From the IMG/VR virus record IMGVR_UViG_3300017740_000034, positions 1 through 33,054 of that record: a stretch of DNA of 33,054 nucleotides. One strand, 5' to 3'. Made by a program: the position numbers and the translations under genes. Numbering within the stretch: the first letter of the stretch is position 1; every line of letters starts with the position of its first letter. Positions 6,785 to 14,393 of this stretch are shown one piece after another. Under the pieces are notes generated by a model that worked only from the letters and a program-made list of their open reading frames with translations, searched no databases and was not told the DNA's origin. This DNA is from a virus.

Positions 6785-6828
6785 GGGGGAGTTGGCAAGT
6801 TTAATTACTTGCTGGCTTCCCCTTTTTT
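6785..6828 (+). terminator. 16-bp hairpin with T6 after the Ubl gene
   Basis: Bases 6785-6800 pair with 6807-6822 without a mismatch. Four of the 16 pairs are G-U wobbles, and the loop is TTAATT. Six T follow at 6823-6828. The wobbles are pairs only in RNA copied in the + direction; the other strand would have A-C mismatches, so it fits a + strand transcript. It ends the Ubl unit, and the next gene starts four bases after the T-run. Confidence 0.8.
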
Positions 6829-6832
6829 GGGT

Positions 6833-7219
6833 ATGAAGCCCGATTTACTTAATTTTATTCACGAAAACGCCCTTCAAATAATGTTAGATTTGAAAGGATG
6901 GACATATTCTAAAAATGCAGTTTTATTGAACGGTATAGCCGTTGTGAAACCGGATTTTTATGCTAACAATCATATCCTTGCGACAGGTCGTAAGGGTTAC
7001 ATTTATGCGTGTGGCGAGACTCGCATAGATTACGCAGGGAAAGAGTATTCTTCAACAGAAGATTTGCTCTCTGAATGCGGTACTGAAGCCTTAGATGACT
7101 TCAGTAATTGGAAGTTTCTAATTGAAAAAGAATGGGTAGTTACTGATGGTAGTGACCATTTCCTCATTTCTTTTTCTACTTTAGATAAACTTCCTAAAAG
7201 AACAACTTTTAGGTGTTAA
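6833..7219 (+). CDS. Hypothetical protein before NrdJ
   Basis: 128 aa from the ATG at 6833. A TTG at 6809 would extend it but lies in the terminator stem, so the shorter start is preferred. No ribosome-binding site is apparent, which suggests a leaderless transcript or read-through. Mixed alpha/beta composition with a conserved-looking middle (GRKGYIYACGETRIDYAGKE). It ends three bases before the NrdJ start. No family is recognised. Confidence 0.65.
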   Translation: MKPDLLNFIHENALQIMLDLKGWTYSKNAVLLNGIAVVKPDFYANNHILATGRKGYIYACGETRIDYAGKEYSSTEDLLSECGTEALDDFSNWKFLIEKEWVVTDGSDHFLISFSTLDKLPKRTTFRC

Positions 7220-7221
7220 AC

Positions 7222-9084
7222 ATGACAAGCCCCAATATTAAAATATTATCAGATATTACTGTGCATATGAAATATGCAAAGTATAAGCCAGAATTAGAAA
7301 GAAGAGAAACATGGGAGGAAATAGTTGAGCGTAATATGAATATGCACATTAAAACCTATCCTCAATTAGAAGCCGATATTAGAAATGTTTACGAGTATTT
7401 CGTAAAGACTAAACAAATATTGCCATCTATGCGTTCAATGCAATTTGGTGGCAAGCCAGTTGAAATTAGCCCTAATAGAGTATATAATTGTGCATATATG
7501 CCAATAGATTCCCATATAGCATTTAGTGAGGCTATGTTTCTATTACTAGGTGGAACAGGAGTGGGTTATTCTGTTCAAAGACACCATGTTGAATTGATGA
7601 AAGAGATTCATCAACCTAATGCAAATCGTCAGCGAAGATATTTAATTGCTGATTCAATAGAAGGTTGGGCTGATTCCATTAAAGTATTAATGGAGTGTTA
7701 CACAGGTATTAGAACCTCTACTCCTATATTTGATTATTCAGATATTAGACCTAAAGGAAGTTTATTAAAAACTTCTGGGGGAAAAGCACCCGGAAGTCAA
7801 CCATTAAGAGAATGTTTAGTTAAAGTAGAAGGTATTTTACAAAATATTCCTAATGGAACTAAATTAAGTCCTATTCAAGCACACGATATAATGTGCCATA
7901 TTGCAGATGCAGTATTAAGTGGCGGTATTCGGAGAGCCGCTATGATTAGTTTATTCTCCGCAGATGATATGGAAATGATTTCATCTAAGTCTGGTAAATG
8001 GTGGGAAAATAACCCGCAAAGAGGAAGGTCAAATAATTCAGCAGTTCTATTAAGACATAGAGTAACTAAAGAGTTCTTTATGGATTTATGGGAACGAATT
8101 AAAGCAAGTGGTAGCGGAGAACCCGGAATTTATTTTAATAATGATAAAGATTGGGGAACCAATCCATGTTGTGAAATAGCATTAAGGCCATATCAGTTCT
8201 GTAATTTAACAGAAGTTAATGCTTCTGATGTTAAAGACCAAGCCGATTTAGAATCGAGAGTTTCAGCAGCAGCCTTTTTAGGAACATTACAAGCAGGATA
8301 TACTGATTTCCATTATTTAAGAGAAGTATGGAGAAAGAACACTGAGAAAGATGCTCTATTAGGAGTGTCTATGACTGGTATTGCTTCAAATGTTGTTGAG
8401 CATTTAGATTTAGAAATGGCTGCTTTTGAAGTAAAGAAAGAAAACGAAAGGGTTGCTAAGTTAATTGGTATTAATCCGGCTTCAAGAACTACTTGTGTTA
8501 AACCTGCTGGAACCACTTCATTAGTATTGGGTACTTCTAGTGGTATTCATGCTTGGCATAACGATTATTACATTCGCAGATTAAGAGTAGGTAAGAATGA
8601 AGCAATCTATTCTTATCTATTAAATAATCATCCTGAATTAGTAGAAGATGAATTCTTTAATCCATTAGAACAGGCAGTTATTAGTATTCCACAGAAAGCA
8701 CCTAATGACTCTATTACTCGTCATGAGTCAGTATTTGACTTATTAGAAAGAGTAAAGAACTTTAGCATTCGTTGGGTAAGAGCAGGACATAAAGACGGGT
8801 TGAACACCCATAATGTTTCAGCCACAATTTCTATTAAAGAAGGAGAATGGGAGAAAGTTTCAGAATGGATGTGGTTAAATAGACATTATTATAATGGTCT
8901 GTCTGTATTGCCTTACGATGGGGGAACATATCAACAAGCCCCATTTGAGGATTGTAATATGAATACCTATACACAACTAAGTCAATCATTAACTACAATT
9001 GATTTAACTAAAGTTGTTGAAACTCAAGACAATACTGACCTATCGGGCGAAATAGCCTGTGCTGGCGGGTTGTGTGAAATTTAG
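7222..9084 (+). CDS. nrdJ: Adenosylcobalamin-dependent ribonucleotide reductase, class II
   Basis: 620 aa. It reduces ribonucleotides to deoxyribonucleotides with a B12 radical. The family cysteines are all present: C90 (VYNCAYMPID) and C327 (FCNLTEVN) as the active-site redox pair, C316 (NPCCEIAL) as thiyl-radical residue with E318, and the C-terminal relay pair C613/C618 (CAGGLC). GGTGVGYSVQ (110-119) and GGIRRAA (234-240) are also typical. It is shorter than the about 740 aa of the Lactobacillus enzyme. The start follows AGGTG at 7211. With MazG downstream it serves the dNTP pool. B12 must come from the host or environment. Confidence 0.95.
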   Translation: MTSPNIKILSDITVHMKYAKYKPELERRETWEEIVERNMNMHIKTYPQLEADIRNVYEYFVKTKQILPSMRSMQFGGKPVEISPNRVYNCAYMPIDSHIAFSEAMFLLLGGTGVGYSVQRHHVELMKEIHQPNANRQRRYLIADSIEGWADSIKVLMECYTGIRTSTPIFDYSDIRPKGSLLKTSGGKAPGSQPLRECLVKVEGILQNIPNGTKLSPIQAHDIMCHIADAVLSGGIRRAAMISLFSADDMEMISSKSGKWWENNPQRGRSNNSAVLLRHRVTKEFFMDLWERIKASGSGEPGIYFNNDKDWGTNPCCEIALRPYQFCNLTEVNASDVKDQADLESRVSAAAFLGTLQAGYTDFHYLREVWRKNTEKDALLGVSMTGIASNVVEHLDLEMAAFEVKKENERVAKLIGINPASRTTCVKPAGTTSLVLGTSSGIHAWHNDYYIRRLRVGKNEAIYSYLLNNHPELVEDEFFNPLEQAVISIPQKAPNDSITRHESVFDLLERVKNFSIRWVRAGHKDGLNTHNVSATISIKEGEWEKVSEWMWLNRHYYNGLSVLPYDGGTYQQAPFEDCNMNTYTQLSQSLTTIDLTKVVETQDNTDLSGEIACAGGLCEI

Positions 9085-9092
9085 GTGAGAGT

Positions 9093-9467
9093 ATGAGTAA
9101 ACTCTTCAAGAATTACGAAGAGTGTGAATCAGTAATAATAATAATGAGTGAGGACTTATCAGATAAGTCTTTAAAGAATATAGTATTAGCAATGAATGTC
9201 TCGGCATCTCTATTAGATGACAAAGATAAAATATATAGATTAACACAAACATACAGAAGCGCATTATGGGATATTCCCGAAGCAATAAGTCAAGGGTTTC
9301 ATAAATATTTAAGAATTAATGCTGAAGAAACAAAGAAAATGTTATCATATCATAAAAAACATTGTCCTAAAGATACAACTTGTAAAGTCTGTTCAAATAA
9401 AAATAAAATGTTAATTAGAATGAGGAATGTCAATGAAAGAAAAGAACCCCAAATATATAATAAATAA
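9093..9467 (+). CDS. Hypothetical helical protein with C-terminal zinc site
   Basis: 124 aa. The first 85 residues look helical. The end carries HKKHCPKDTTCKVCSN, a compact His/Cys cluster that could hold zinc. It follows NrdJ by eight bases with GGTGAGAGT before ATG. Its end overlaps the next small gene by 35 bases. No family is recognised. Confidence 0.65.
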   Translation: MSKLFKNYEECESVIIIMSEDLSDKSLKNIVLAMNVSASLLDDKDKIYRLTQTYRSALWDIPEAISQGFHKYLRINAEETKKMLSYHKKHCPKDTTCKVCSNKNKMLIRMRNVNERKEPQIYNK

Positions 9468-9594
9468 GCGAAAAAATAGCAAAATAGCCACAAGGTGTAG
9501 GGTCTGTGGTAAGCAACTTATGGTTGCTGAAGAGATAAAAAACGAGATTCATGAATCTTGTGATAATGATAATAAGAATGTATATGTGATGTGA
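9433..9594 (+). CDS. Basic mini zinc-finger protein
   Basis: 53 aa. A very basic N-terminus (about residues 2-18) is followed by CRVCGKQL and a later Cys (ESC), a likely zinc knuckle. The start has TGAGGA upstream and overlaps the preceding gene by 35 bases. It ends four bases before the next ATG. Charge and ribbon suggest nucleic acid binding. Confidence 0.55.
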   Translation: MKEKNPKYIINKRKNSKIATRCRVCGKQLMVAEEIKNEIHESCDNDNKNVYVM

Positions 9595-9598
9595 GATT

Positions 9599-10777
9599 AT
9601 GGGAAGATTAAGTATTAGAAAACCGGATGATTCAGGAGACTATTATAAAACCGTTATTGAATGTGAGACTTTTGATTTCGCTACTGATTCAGTAATGTCG
9701 GATAGAAGCCACAAAGACCCTCTTCAAGCAGCATTAACTTCTTGGTGGAAGAATAAAATTCAATATAATAAAAGAACTAGGTATAACCGAAGAAAAGTAA
9801 GTTTTGATAAAACCTTTAGTCATTTAGTTAGAATAAATGGTTGTCCTGTTCTTCTTAGTAGAGAGGGAGTTAGGTATTCGATTAATGGTAAATCCTATAA
9901 TCTGATAGGTATATCAGAAGCATTAGCAAGATTAACTTTTAAATCTTGTTTTGAGGATGACCCTGCTGTATTATTATCTACTCTGTATTCTACTCTGCAA
10001 CTGCCAGAAAATGTTAAGTATTGTCTAGAAAATAGACTACCTTATCATTGGTATGATATTCATAGAGAAGGAGTAAATAAAATAGAAGTAAGGCTAAACT
10101 GCAAACAAATAAGTGATAGTGAAATAGCCATAGAAATTAGTGATGGGGTTTGGGGAACTATGACTCTTAAACAATTAGATGTATTTTGTAATTTTTACAA
10201 GAACGGTATGGAGAGAGGAAGTTGGAAGAATACTTCTCCGATGGAGTTATTTTACAAAACAGTTGGTAGAATGCCGAAACCTTCTGAAATGGAAGTAATG
10301 AAAGCATTTCTGCAACAAAACAGAACACAGGACTTAGTTGAGTCTAGGGCTATTGATTTGGTTAATGAAATGCTGGAAGAATATTCTGATAGACTGAAAG
10401 GGGTCTGGGAGAATGATAAATTAATAGAATTATATGTTAGAGGAAAGGATTATGATTGGAAACTAACTAATAATGGTTATAAAACGGATATTCAAATGGT
10501 TTCAACATATGTTTGGCAAACTATTACTGACAGGAAAAAAACCAATGAGCATGATGAAAACGGTAATGTTATTTACGAAGAACAAGAATCCGAACCCGAT
10601 TGGCAAGGGCCGATTTGTATAGATAATATGGCTGGTGGTTCTTCATTAGGCGACCAATTTGCTGCTAGGGCATTAGCACTACTAAATGATAGATTCACAA
10701 TAACAATAGTAAATACCATTAAAAGGTATTTAAATGCAAAACCAAATACTAATAGAGTTGATATGAATGCTATGTGA
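9599..10777 (+). CDS. Large hypothetical protein upstream of TFB
   Basis: 392 aa, soluble, without an enzyme motif I can name. Noticeable patches are a basic N-terminal region (RTRYNRRKVSF near 60), a Trp/Lys-rich middle (ERGSWKNTSPMELFYKT) and a C-terminal stretch GPICIDNMAGGSSLGDQF, which could be a conserved loop. It overlaps the TFB gene by 11 bases, so the two are probably made together. No family is assigned; a profile search would decide. Confidence 0.75.
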   Translation: MGRLSIRKPDDSGDYYKTVIECETFDFATDSVMSDRSHKDPLQAALTSWWKNKIQYNKRTRYNRRKVSFDKTFSHLVRINGCPVLLSREGVRYSINGKSYNLIGISEALARLTFKSCFEDDPAVLLSTLYSTLQLPENVKYCLENRLPYHWYDIHREGVNKIEVRLNCKQISDSEIAIEISDGVWGTMTLKQLDVFCNFYKNGMERGSWKNTSPMELFYKTVGRMPKPSEMEVMKAFLQQNRTQDLVESRAIDLVNEMLEEYSDRLKGVWENDKLIELYVRGKDYDWKLTNNGYKTDIQMVSTYVWQTITDRKKTNEHDENGNVIYEEQESEPDWQGPICIDNMAGGSSLGDQFAARALALLNDRFTITIVNTIKRYLNAKPNTNRVDMNAM

Positions 10778-11606
10778 CGAATGCGGAAGTAATGAAACAG
10801 AATTTAATGAAAGGTTAGGGGAAACCTGCTGTGTTGAGTGTGGGTTAGTTATTCAAACGGAGATGTTTGAAGAAACGACGCATATATTAAACTCGCAGGG
10901 TGAATTAGTCCATTCATCTGATAGAAGAGGACTAGGTTCTGTTATAACTGGTAAAGGTGCATTTAAATATAATGCTCATGGGAAGGCTTCGGTTCTTCCT
11001 AAAAAAATATTAGAAGGCCTTATACATTGTAATATGGTTCTAACTAATGTAGCACCTCAAATGGGTCTAAGAGATAGAGTAGAAGAAATATATATTCGCT
11101 TTATGAATAAAAACCTCTTTGGTAAAACTACTTATGAGGCAAGAGCAACTGCCACTGTTTATTACGCTTTACTAGAGAACGGTACAGAGTATTCTATTAA
11201 GGAAGTAAGTGAAGAATTTCCTGATTCTCTCAAGTCTGCTAGAAAGTTAGTTAAGAAAATAAAAACAGCAGTAGGAGTAAGTAACTTACCTTACAACCCT
11301 AATTTTAGATTAAACAGAACCGCTAAACTAATAACAAATGATTTAGTATTTATCGCAGAAGCGGAAGCGGCTTTAGTATTCTTTGAAACTAAAATAGCCA
11401 ATAGTGATTACACTAAAAGCCCTGCGTACTATACAGCAATATGCTGGATAACTGCTAAAAGAATGGTTCATCCAACTATACTAAGAAAAACAATAGCAGA
11501 AAAAACAAAAACAAATGTTAAGACTATCTATGTAGAAACTAGAAAACTATTAGCATTAATAGGATATAATAATATAAACGAAATAAAAGGAAAAAGAATA
11601 TGGTGA
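10767..11606 (+). CDS. tfb: Transcription factor B (TFIIB-like)
   Basis: 279 aa. The N-terminal zinc ribbon has C3, C6, C22 and C25, including TCCVECGLVIQ as in archaeal TFB and eukaryotic TFIIB. The following segment (DRRGLGSVI) fits the B-finger/linker region. Two helical repeats of about 90 residues fit the cyclin folds, with ARATATVYYALLENG as the usual repeat helix. TFB recruits RNA polymerase to TBP-bound promoters. A viral copy could redirect host polymerase to viral promoters such as TTTATATA at 6504. It is slightly shorter than cellular TFB (about 300-310 aa). Confidence 0.88.
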   Translation: MLCDECGSNETEFNERLGETCCVECGLVIQTEMFEETTHILNSQGELVHSSDRRGLGSVITGKGAFKYNAHGKASVLPKKILEGLIHCNMVLTNVAPQMGLRDRVEEIYIRFMNKNLFGKTTYEARATATVYYALLENGTEYSIKEVSEEFPDSLKSARKLVKKIKTAVGVSNLPYNPNFRLNRTAKLITNDLVFIAEAEAALVFFETKIANSDYTKSPAYYTAICWITAKRMVHPTILRKTIAEKTKTNVKTIYVETRKLLALIGYNNINEIKGKRIW

Positions 11607-11611
11607 TTTAA

Positions 11612-11836
11612 ATGGTAGGAATAAATAATATGGAAAGTAAGAAAGAAAACTGTACCCAATGTGGTAAAAGACAAGGAGTAACTAATTGCGATAAGTGTCA
11701 TAAAAATACTTGTAGTGATTGTTTAACTATTATGCCCGTTGCTGAAAGCATTTCAACAACGATGATTAAGGTTTTACATACTAAGTGTGCGCCAGCAAAA
11801 CATCTTGCTAAATTAAATGGAAGTGAAGCAGAATGA
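11612..11836 (+). CDS. Small zinc-finger protein (B-box/LIM-like spacing)
   Basis: 74 aa. CTQCGKRQGVTNCDKCHKNT continues to CSDC and a later HTKC, giving cysteine and histidine ligands for two zinc ions in a cross-brace-like arrangement. This resembles B-box or RING-like adaptors, but the similarity is only in spacing. ATG at 11612 follows GGTGATTTAA. A second ATG at 11630 is also plausible. It lies between TFB and MazG, about 560 bases before the E1-like gene. Confidence 0.65.
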   Translation: MVGINNMESKKENCTQCGKRQGVTNCDKCHKNTCSDCLTIMPVAESISTTMIKVLHTKCAPAKHLAKLNGSEAE

Positions 11837-12159
11837 GTTTTGAAAAACAATGGGATAAAGTAGCGAAGCAAATTTACAAGAATGCAGTTGAACATGGTTT
11901 TTGGAAAGGAGAAGTAAATGATGGAGAAAGAATGGCTCTTATTCATGCAGAGATTAGTGAAGCATTAGAAGCATTAAGAGAAGGAAACCCCTCATCAAAT
12001 AAGATAATGGAGTTTTCTAATCTAGAAGAAGAATTAGCAGATGCAGTAATTCGTATAATGGATTATGCGTTTGGTAAGGATTTAGATGTAGCAGGTGCGA
12101 TTCTCGCTAAGATTGAATATAACAAAGACCGTGAGTTTATGCATGGTAAAACATTTTAG
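11833..12159 (+). CDS. MazG-like nucleotide pyrophosphohydrolase
   Basis: 108 aa, the length of a single-domain all-alpha NTP pyrophosphatase. The metal site pattern ExxE...ExxD is present: E40/E43 in HAEISEALEALR and E67/D70 in EEELADAVIRIMD. Such enzymes hydrolyse (d)NTPs to monophosphates and pyrophosphate, clearing non-canonical nucleotides or adjusting pools. They are common in phages with NrdJ. ATGA overlap with the preceding gene. Confidence 0.88.
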   Translation: MSFEKQWDKVAKQIYKNAVEHGFWKGEVNDGERMALIHAEISEALEALREGNPSSNKIMEFSNLEEELADAVIRIMDYAFGKDLDVAGAILAKIEYNKDREFMHGKTF

Positions 12160-12170
12160 GAGTGAGTAGA

Positions 12171-12398
12171 ATGAACAGTACAAGAGTATTAAGCAATAGG
12201 CTTTTAGATATGGCCTTCGTGGAAAGAGGCAAACAATATAATCATATCGTGCAAACAACAAAACAATTACACCAATTGGCAATAGATGCGGAATCAACCG
12301 ATGTCTTAAATGTAAATGATTGGGTGCTTATGCAGTTTCTAATGATGCATATGGCAATGGATGAAGGAAAATTAGTAATGAAAGAGGAATTACAATGA
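12171..12398 (+). CDS. Small helical protein, unknown
   Basis: 75 aa from the ATG behind TAGGAGTGAG. An upstream in-frame GTG at 12162 lies in the ribosome-binding site and is rejected. Entirely helical in appearance, with a Met-rich C-terminal helix (VLMQFLMMHMAMDEG). It overlaps the E1-like gene by four bases and is probably coupled to it. The function is unknown. Confidence 0.65.
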   Translation: MNSTRVLSNRLLDMAFVERGKQYNHIVQTTKQLHQLAIDAESTDVLNVNDWVLMQFLMMHMAMDEGKLVMKEELQ

Positions 12399-12952
12399 GA
12401 AAAATATTAATTATAGGAACAGGCGGAATTGGGTCATTTTTGGTTCAGTTTTTAGATAAGGTAAAGTTATATGATATTCATGTGGCTGACCCTGATATTG
12501 TAGAAGACAAGAATCTACCTTATCAAAACTTTAGATTAGGTCATGTTGGTCAAAATAAGGCTAGTGTTATGATGGATTCTTATTCTTCTGTTAATTCTTT
12601 TAGTAAATACCCTGTTTTAACTGAAAAACAAATGAAAGGTTATGATTTGGTAATTTGCTGTGTAGATAACTTAGGAGTAAGAAGAACCTTATACAACACA
12701 AGTATTAAATGGCTTGACTTACGAGCGCAAGGCAGGAATGCCGCACTTGTGAGCCATAAGGCCGACCCTAAAATGTATGATATGCTTTTAGCAGGGCCGG
12801 ATGGTTCATTTAGTTGTCAAGGAGATTCATGGGATGGGACAAATAAGAATGTTCAAATGATGCAAATAGCAATTGCAGGATTAGGCGCACAATGGATTCA
12901 AAGATGGTTCAATAATGAAGAAGTGAAAGAATATATGGTGATAAATATATGA
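12395..12952 (+). CDS. E1-like (ThiF/MoeB/HesA) adenylyltransferase
   Basis: 185 aa, a single Rossmann domain of the E1 superfamily. GTGGIGS (8-14) binds ATP. DPDIVEDKNLPYQNF (32-46) matches the family pattern D.D.VE..NL.RQ, with Tyr for Arg. GQNKA (52-56) supplies the conserved Lys. CCVDNLGVRR (88-97) carries the Asp-Asn pair. DLRAQGRN and SCQGDS (140-145) resemble phage ThiF proteins; C141 may be the thioester or a metal Cys. E1 enzymes adenylate the C-terminal glycine of a Ubl, for which the protein at 6549 is the candidate. It is shorter than MoeB (about 250 aa). Activity is not shown by sequence. Confidence 0.8.
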   Translation: MRKILIIGTGGIGSFLVQFLDKVKLYDIHVADPDIVEDKNLPYQNFRLGHVGQNKASVMMDSYSSVNSFSKYPVLTEKQMKGYDLVICCVDNLGVRRTLYNTSIKWLDLRAQGRNAALVSHKADPKMYDMLLAGPDGSFSCQGDSWDGTNKNVQMMQIAIAGLGAQWIQRWFNNEEVKEYMVINI

Positions 12953-13122
12953 AGTGCATACATGACAATTATATTATTACAGCAGAAGATATTTCTGGCT
13001 ATCAAGAATGTGCCTGTCCTATATTATCAATCATGGTTATATGTGAAGATTGTGGAATTACAGGTCGCTTCACAAGAAATACTTGTGAATGTGAAGAAGA
13101 AATAGAATGGGAGGTTTCGTAA
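12949..13122 (+). CDS. Cysteine-rich mini protein
   Basis: 57 aa with seven cysteines (C3, CAC at 21-23, CEDC at 32-35, CEC at 46-48), probably zinc-bound. ATGA overlap with the E1-like gene indicates coupled translation. The acidic end EEEIEWEVS contains the next gene's GGGAGGT site. It could be an adaptor of the E1 or simply one of the many zinc micro-proteins here. Confidence 0.6.
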   Translation: MKCIHDNYIITAEDISGYQECACPILSIMVICEDCGITGRFTRNTCECEEEIEWEVS

Positions 13123-13334
13123 TGGAATTTACAGAAGATAATATCGGAGATATTATAGAATATAATGATGATAAAGGCTCTTATTTTGAAGAGAGAGTCG
13201 TTCTCGCTTATTGTCAGGTTTGTGGGGCTAGATTTATTGGCCCTATTAGAGAAGCAGGTGGTTTTCTAGGTGGCCACGAAGTATTTCACACTTGGGAATT
13301 TAAGATGGAAATGAATCAAGATTTGGAGGCATAA
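13122..13334 (+). CDS. Small zinc-finger-like protein
   Basis: 70 aa from ATG at 13122, eight bases after GGGAGG. An earlier in-frame ATG at 13107 overlaps that site and is less likely. YCQVCGARFIGPIREAGG with two later His (GGHEVFHTW) resembles a C2H2-type knuckle. An acidic N-terminus precedes it. It lies between the E1-like gene and the basic HTH protein. The function is unknown. Confidence 0.65.
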   Translation: MEFTEDNIGDIIEYNDDKGSYFEERVVLAYCQVCGARFIGPIREAGGFLGGHEVFHTWEFKMEMNQDLEA

Positions 13335-13336
13335 AT

Positions 13337-14392
13337 ATGAATAAAAAATGGACAAAGGAAATGGAAGCATATATAATAGTTAAACGAAGTATGAAAGTAC
13401 CTTACAAGAAGTTGCTTATTTCTTTTAATAACAAGTTTATGGCAGATGCAAGTCTTTCTGACTTACATCAAAAAGCATTTAAATTAGGAGTAACCAAACC
13501 AACAGCACCAAAACCGTACAGAAAGAAAAAGACTTTACCTGTTAAAAGCCCTGTTGTTGTGAAGAAAACTAAGAAAGTAGTGACAGGTAAATACTCTAAA
13601 AAGGAGATAGAGATTTTGTTGAATTGTAAATCTGTTGAAGAAGCAAAAAACTCTGGCTTAAATAGAAAGGAGAGTTCATTGGTTCAAAAGTATTATTCTT
13701 TGAAAAGAAAAACTACTAAGAAAACAACCAAAAAGAAAAGCACCGTAACTAAAAAGAAATTGAATAGTGATAGTAGCATACTATTTACAGAAAAAGGATT
13801 AGATTGGAGAGATGAGCCAGCCACACGAAGGCAATTAAAGTATTTATTGTCTCTTACTAATGCTGATTTGGGATACCAAGAAAGAAAGGATATGGTAAAA
13901 GTTTTATTTGGTAAAACAACTAAGAAAGAAGCCTGTGATGGCATAGAAGCAGCACTCGCTGCTCTTGATAAGCAAGAACTAAATCCTTTAGATAAAGCAG
14001 AAGAGATTGAAGAATATCTAAAACCTCAACAATCAGTTTCTTATGTAGCAGAAACTATGTGGACTAAAGAAGAGGATTTTGATATTCTTTGTAACTTTTA
14101 TGAGTATTCTATTGACGAAGCAAGAAATCATTTTAATACACCTTATTCAGTTATCGCAAGTCGTTTAGAAAGCCTTGTTGATAGCACAGAACCCGAACAT
14201 ATTGAATTACTTATGGAGGCTTCTAAGGTAATTAAAGCAAGAAAGGCACTGGCGGCTAGAGAGGCTAAGACTGGCTTTTGGAAGCGTAGAAAACTGCGAA
14301 AACAGGCTAAGAAAGCGGCTAAGAAACAAGCAAAGTTGGATAGAGAAATCGCTAAGGTTGAAAAGAAATTAAATAAACTGAAAGGTGAATAA
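13337..14392 (+). CDS. Lys-rich DNA-binding protein with SANT/Myb-like modules
   Basis: 351 aa, strongly basic. Three stretches begin with an aromatic/Lys pattern typical of SANT/Myb helices: KKWTKEMEAYIIVKRSM (3-19), KYSKKEIEILLNC (about 85-97) and MWTKEEDFDILCNFYEYS (about 235-252). Between them are Thr/Lys-rich linkers (TTKKTTKKKS) and a TRRQLKYLLSL module shared with the protein at 5081. The end is an Ala/Lys-rich helix (RKQAKKAAKKQAKLDREI). This mix suggests a chromatin or nucleoid protein, or a regulator binding repeated sites. It directly precedes the JAMM gene. Confidence 0.7.
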   Translation: MNKKWTKEMEAYIIVKRSMKVPYKKLLISFNNKFMADASLSDLHQKAFKLGVTKPTAPKPYRKKKTLPVKSPVVVKKTKKVVTGKYSKKEIEILLNCKSVEEAKNSGLNRKESSLVQKYYSLKRKTTKKTTKKKSTVTKKKLNSDSSILFTEKGLDWRDEPATRRQLKYLLSLTNADLGYQERKDMVKVLFGKTTKKEACDGIEAALAALDKQELNPLDKAEEIEEYLKPQQSVSYVAETMWTKEEDFDILCNFYEYSIDEARNHFNTPYSVIASRLESLVDSTEPEHIELLMEASKVIKARKALAAREAKTGFWKRRKLRKQAKKAAKKQAKLDREIAKVEKKLNKLKGE

Positions 14393-14393
14393 A

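Noticed and set aside
6809-6832. Upstream TTG start extending the gene at 6833
   Set aside because: The TTG lies in the 3' arm of the terminator stem; translation from there would need the hairpin unfolded.
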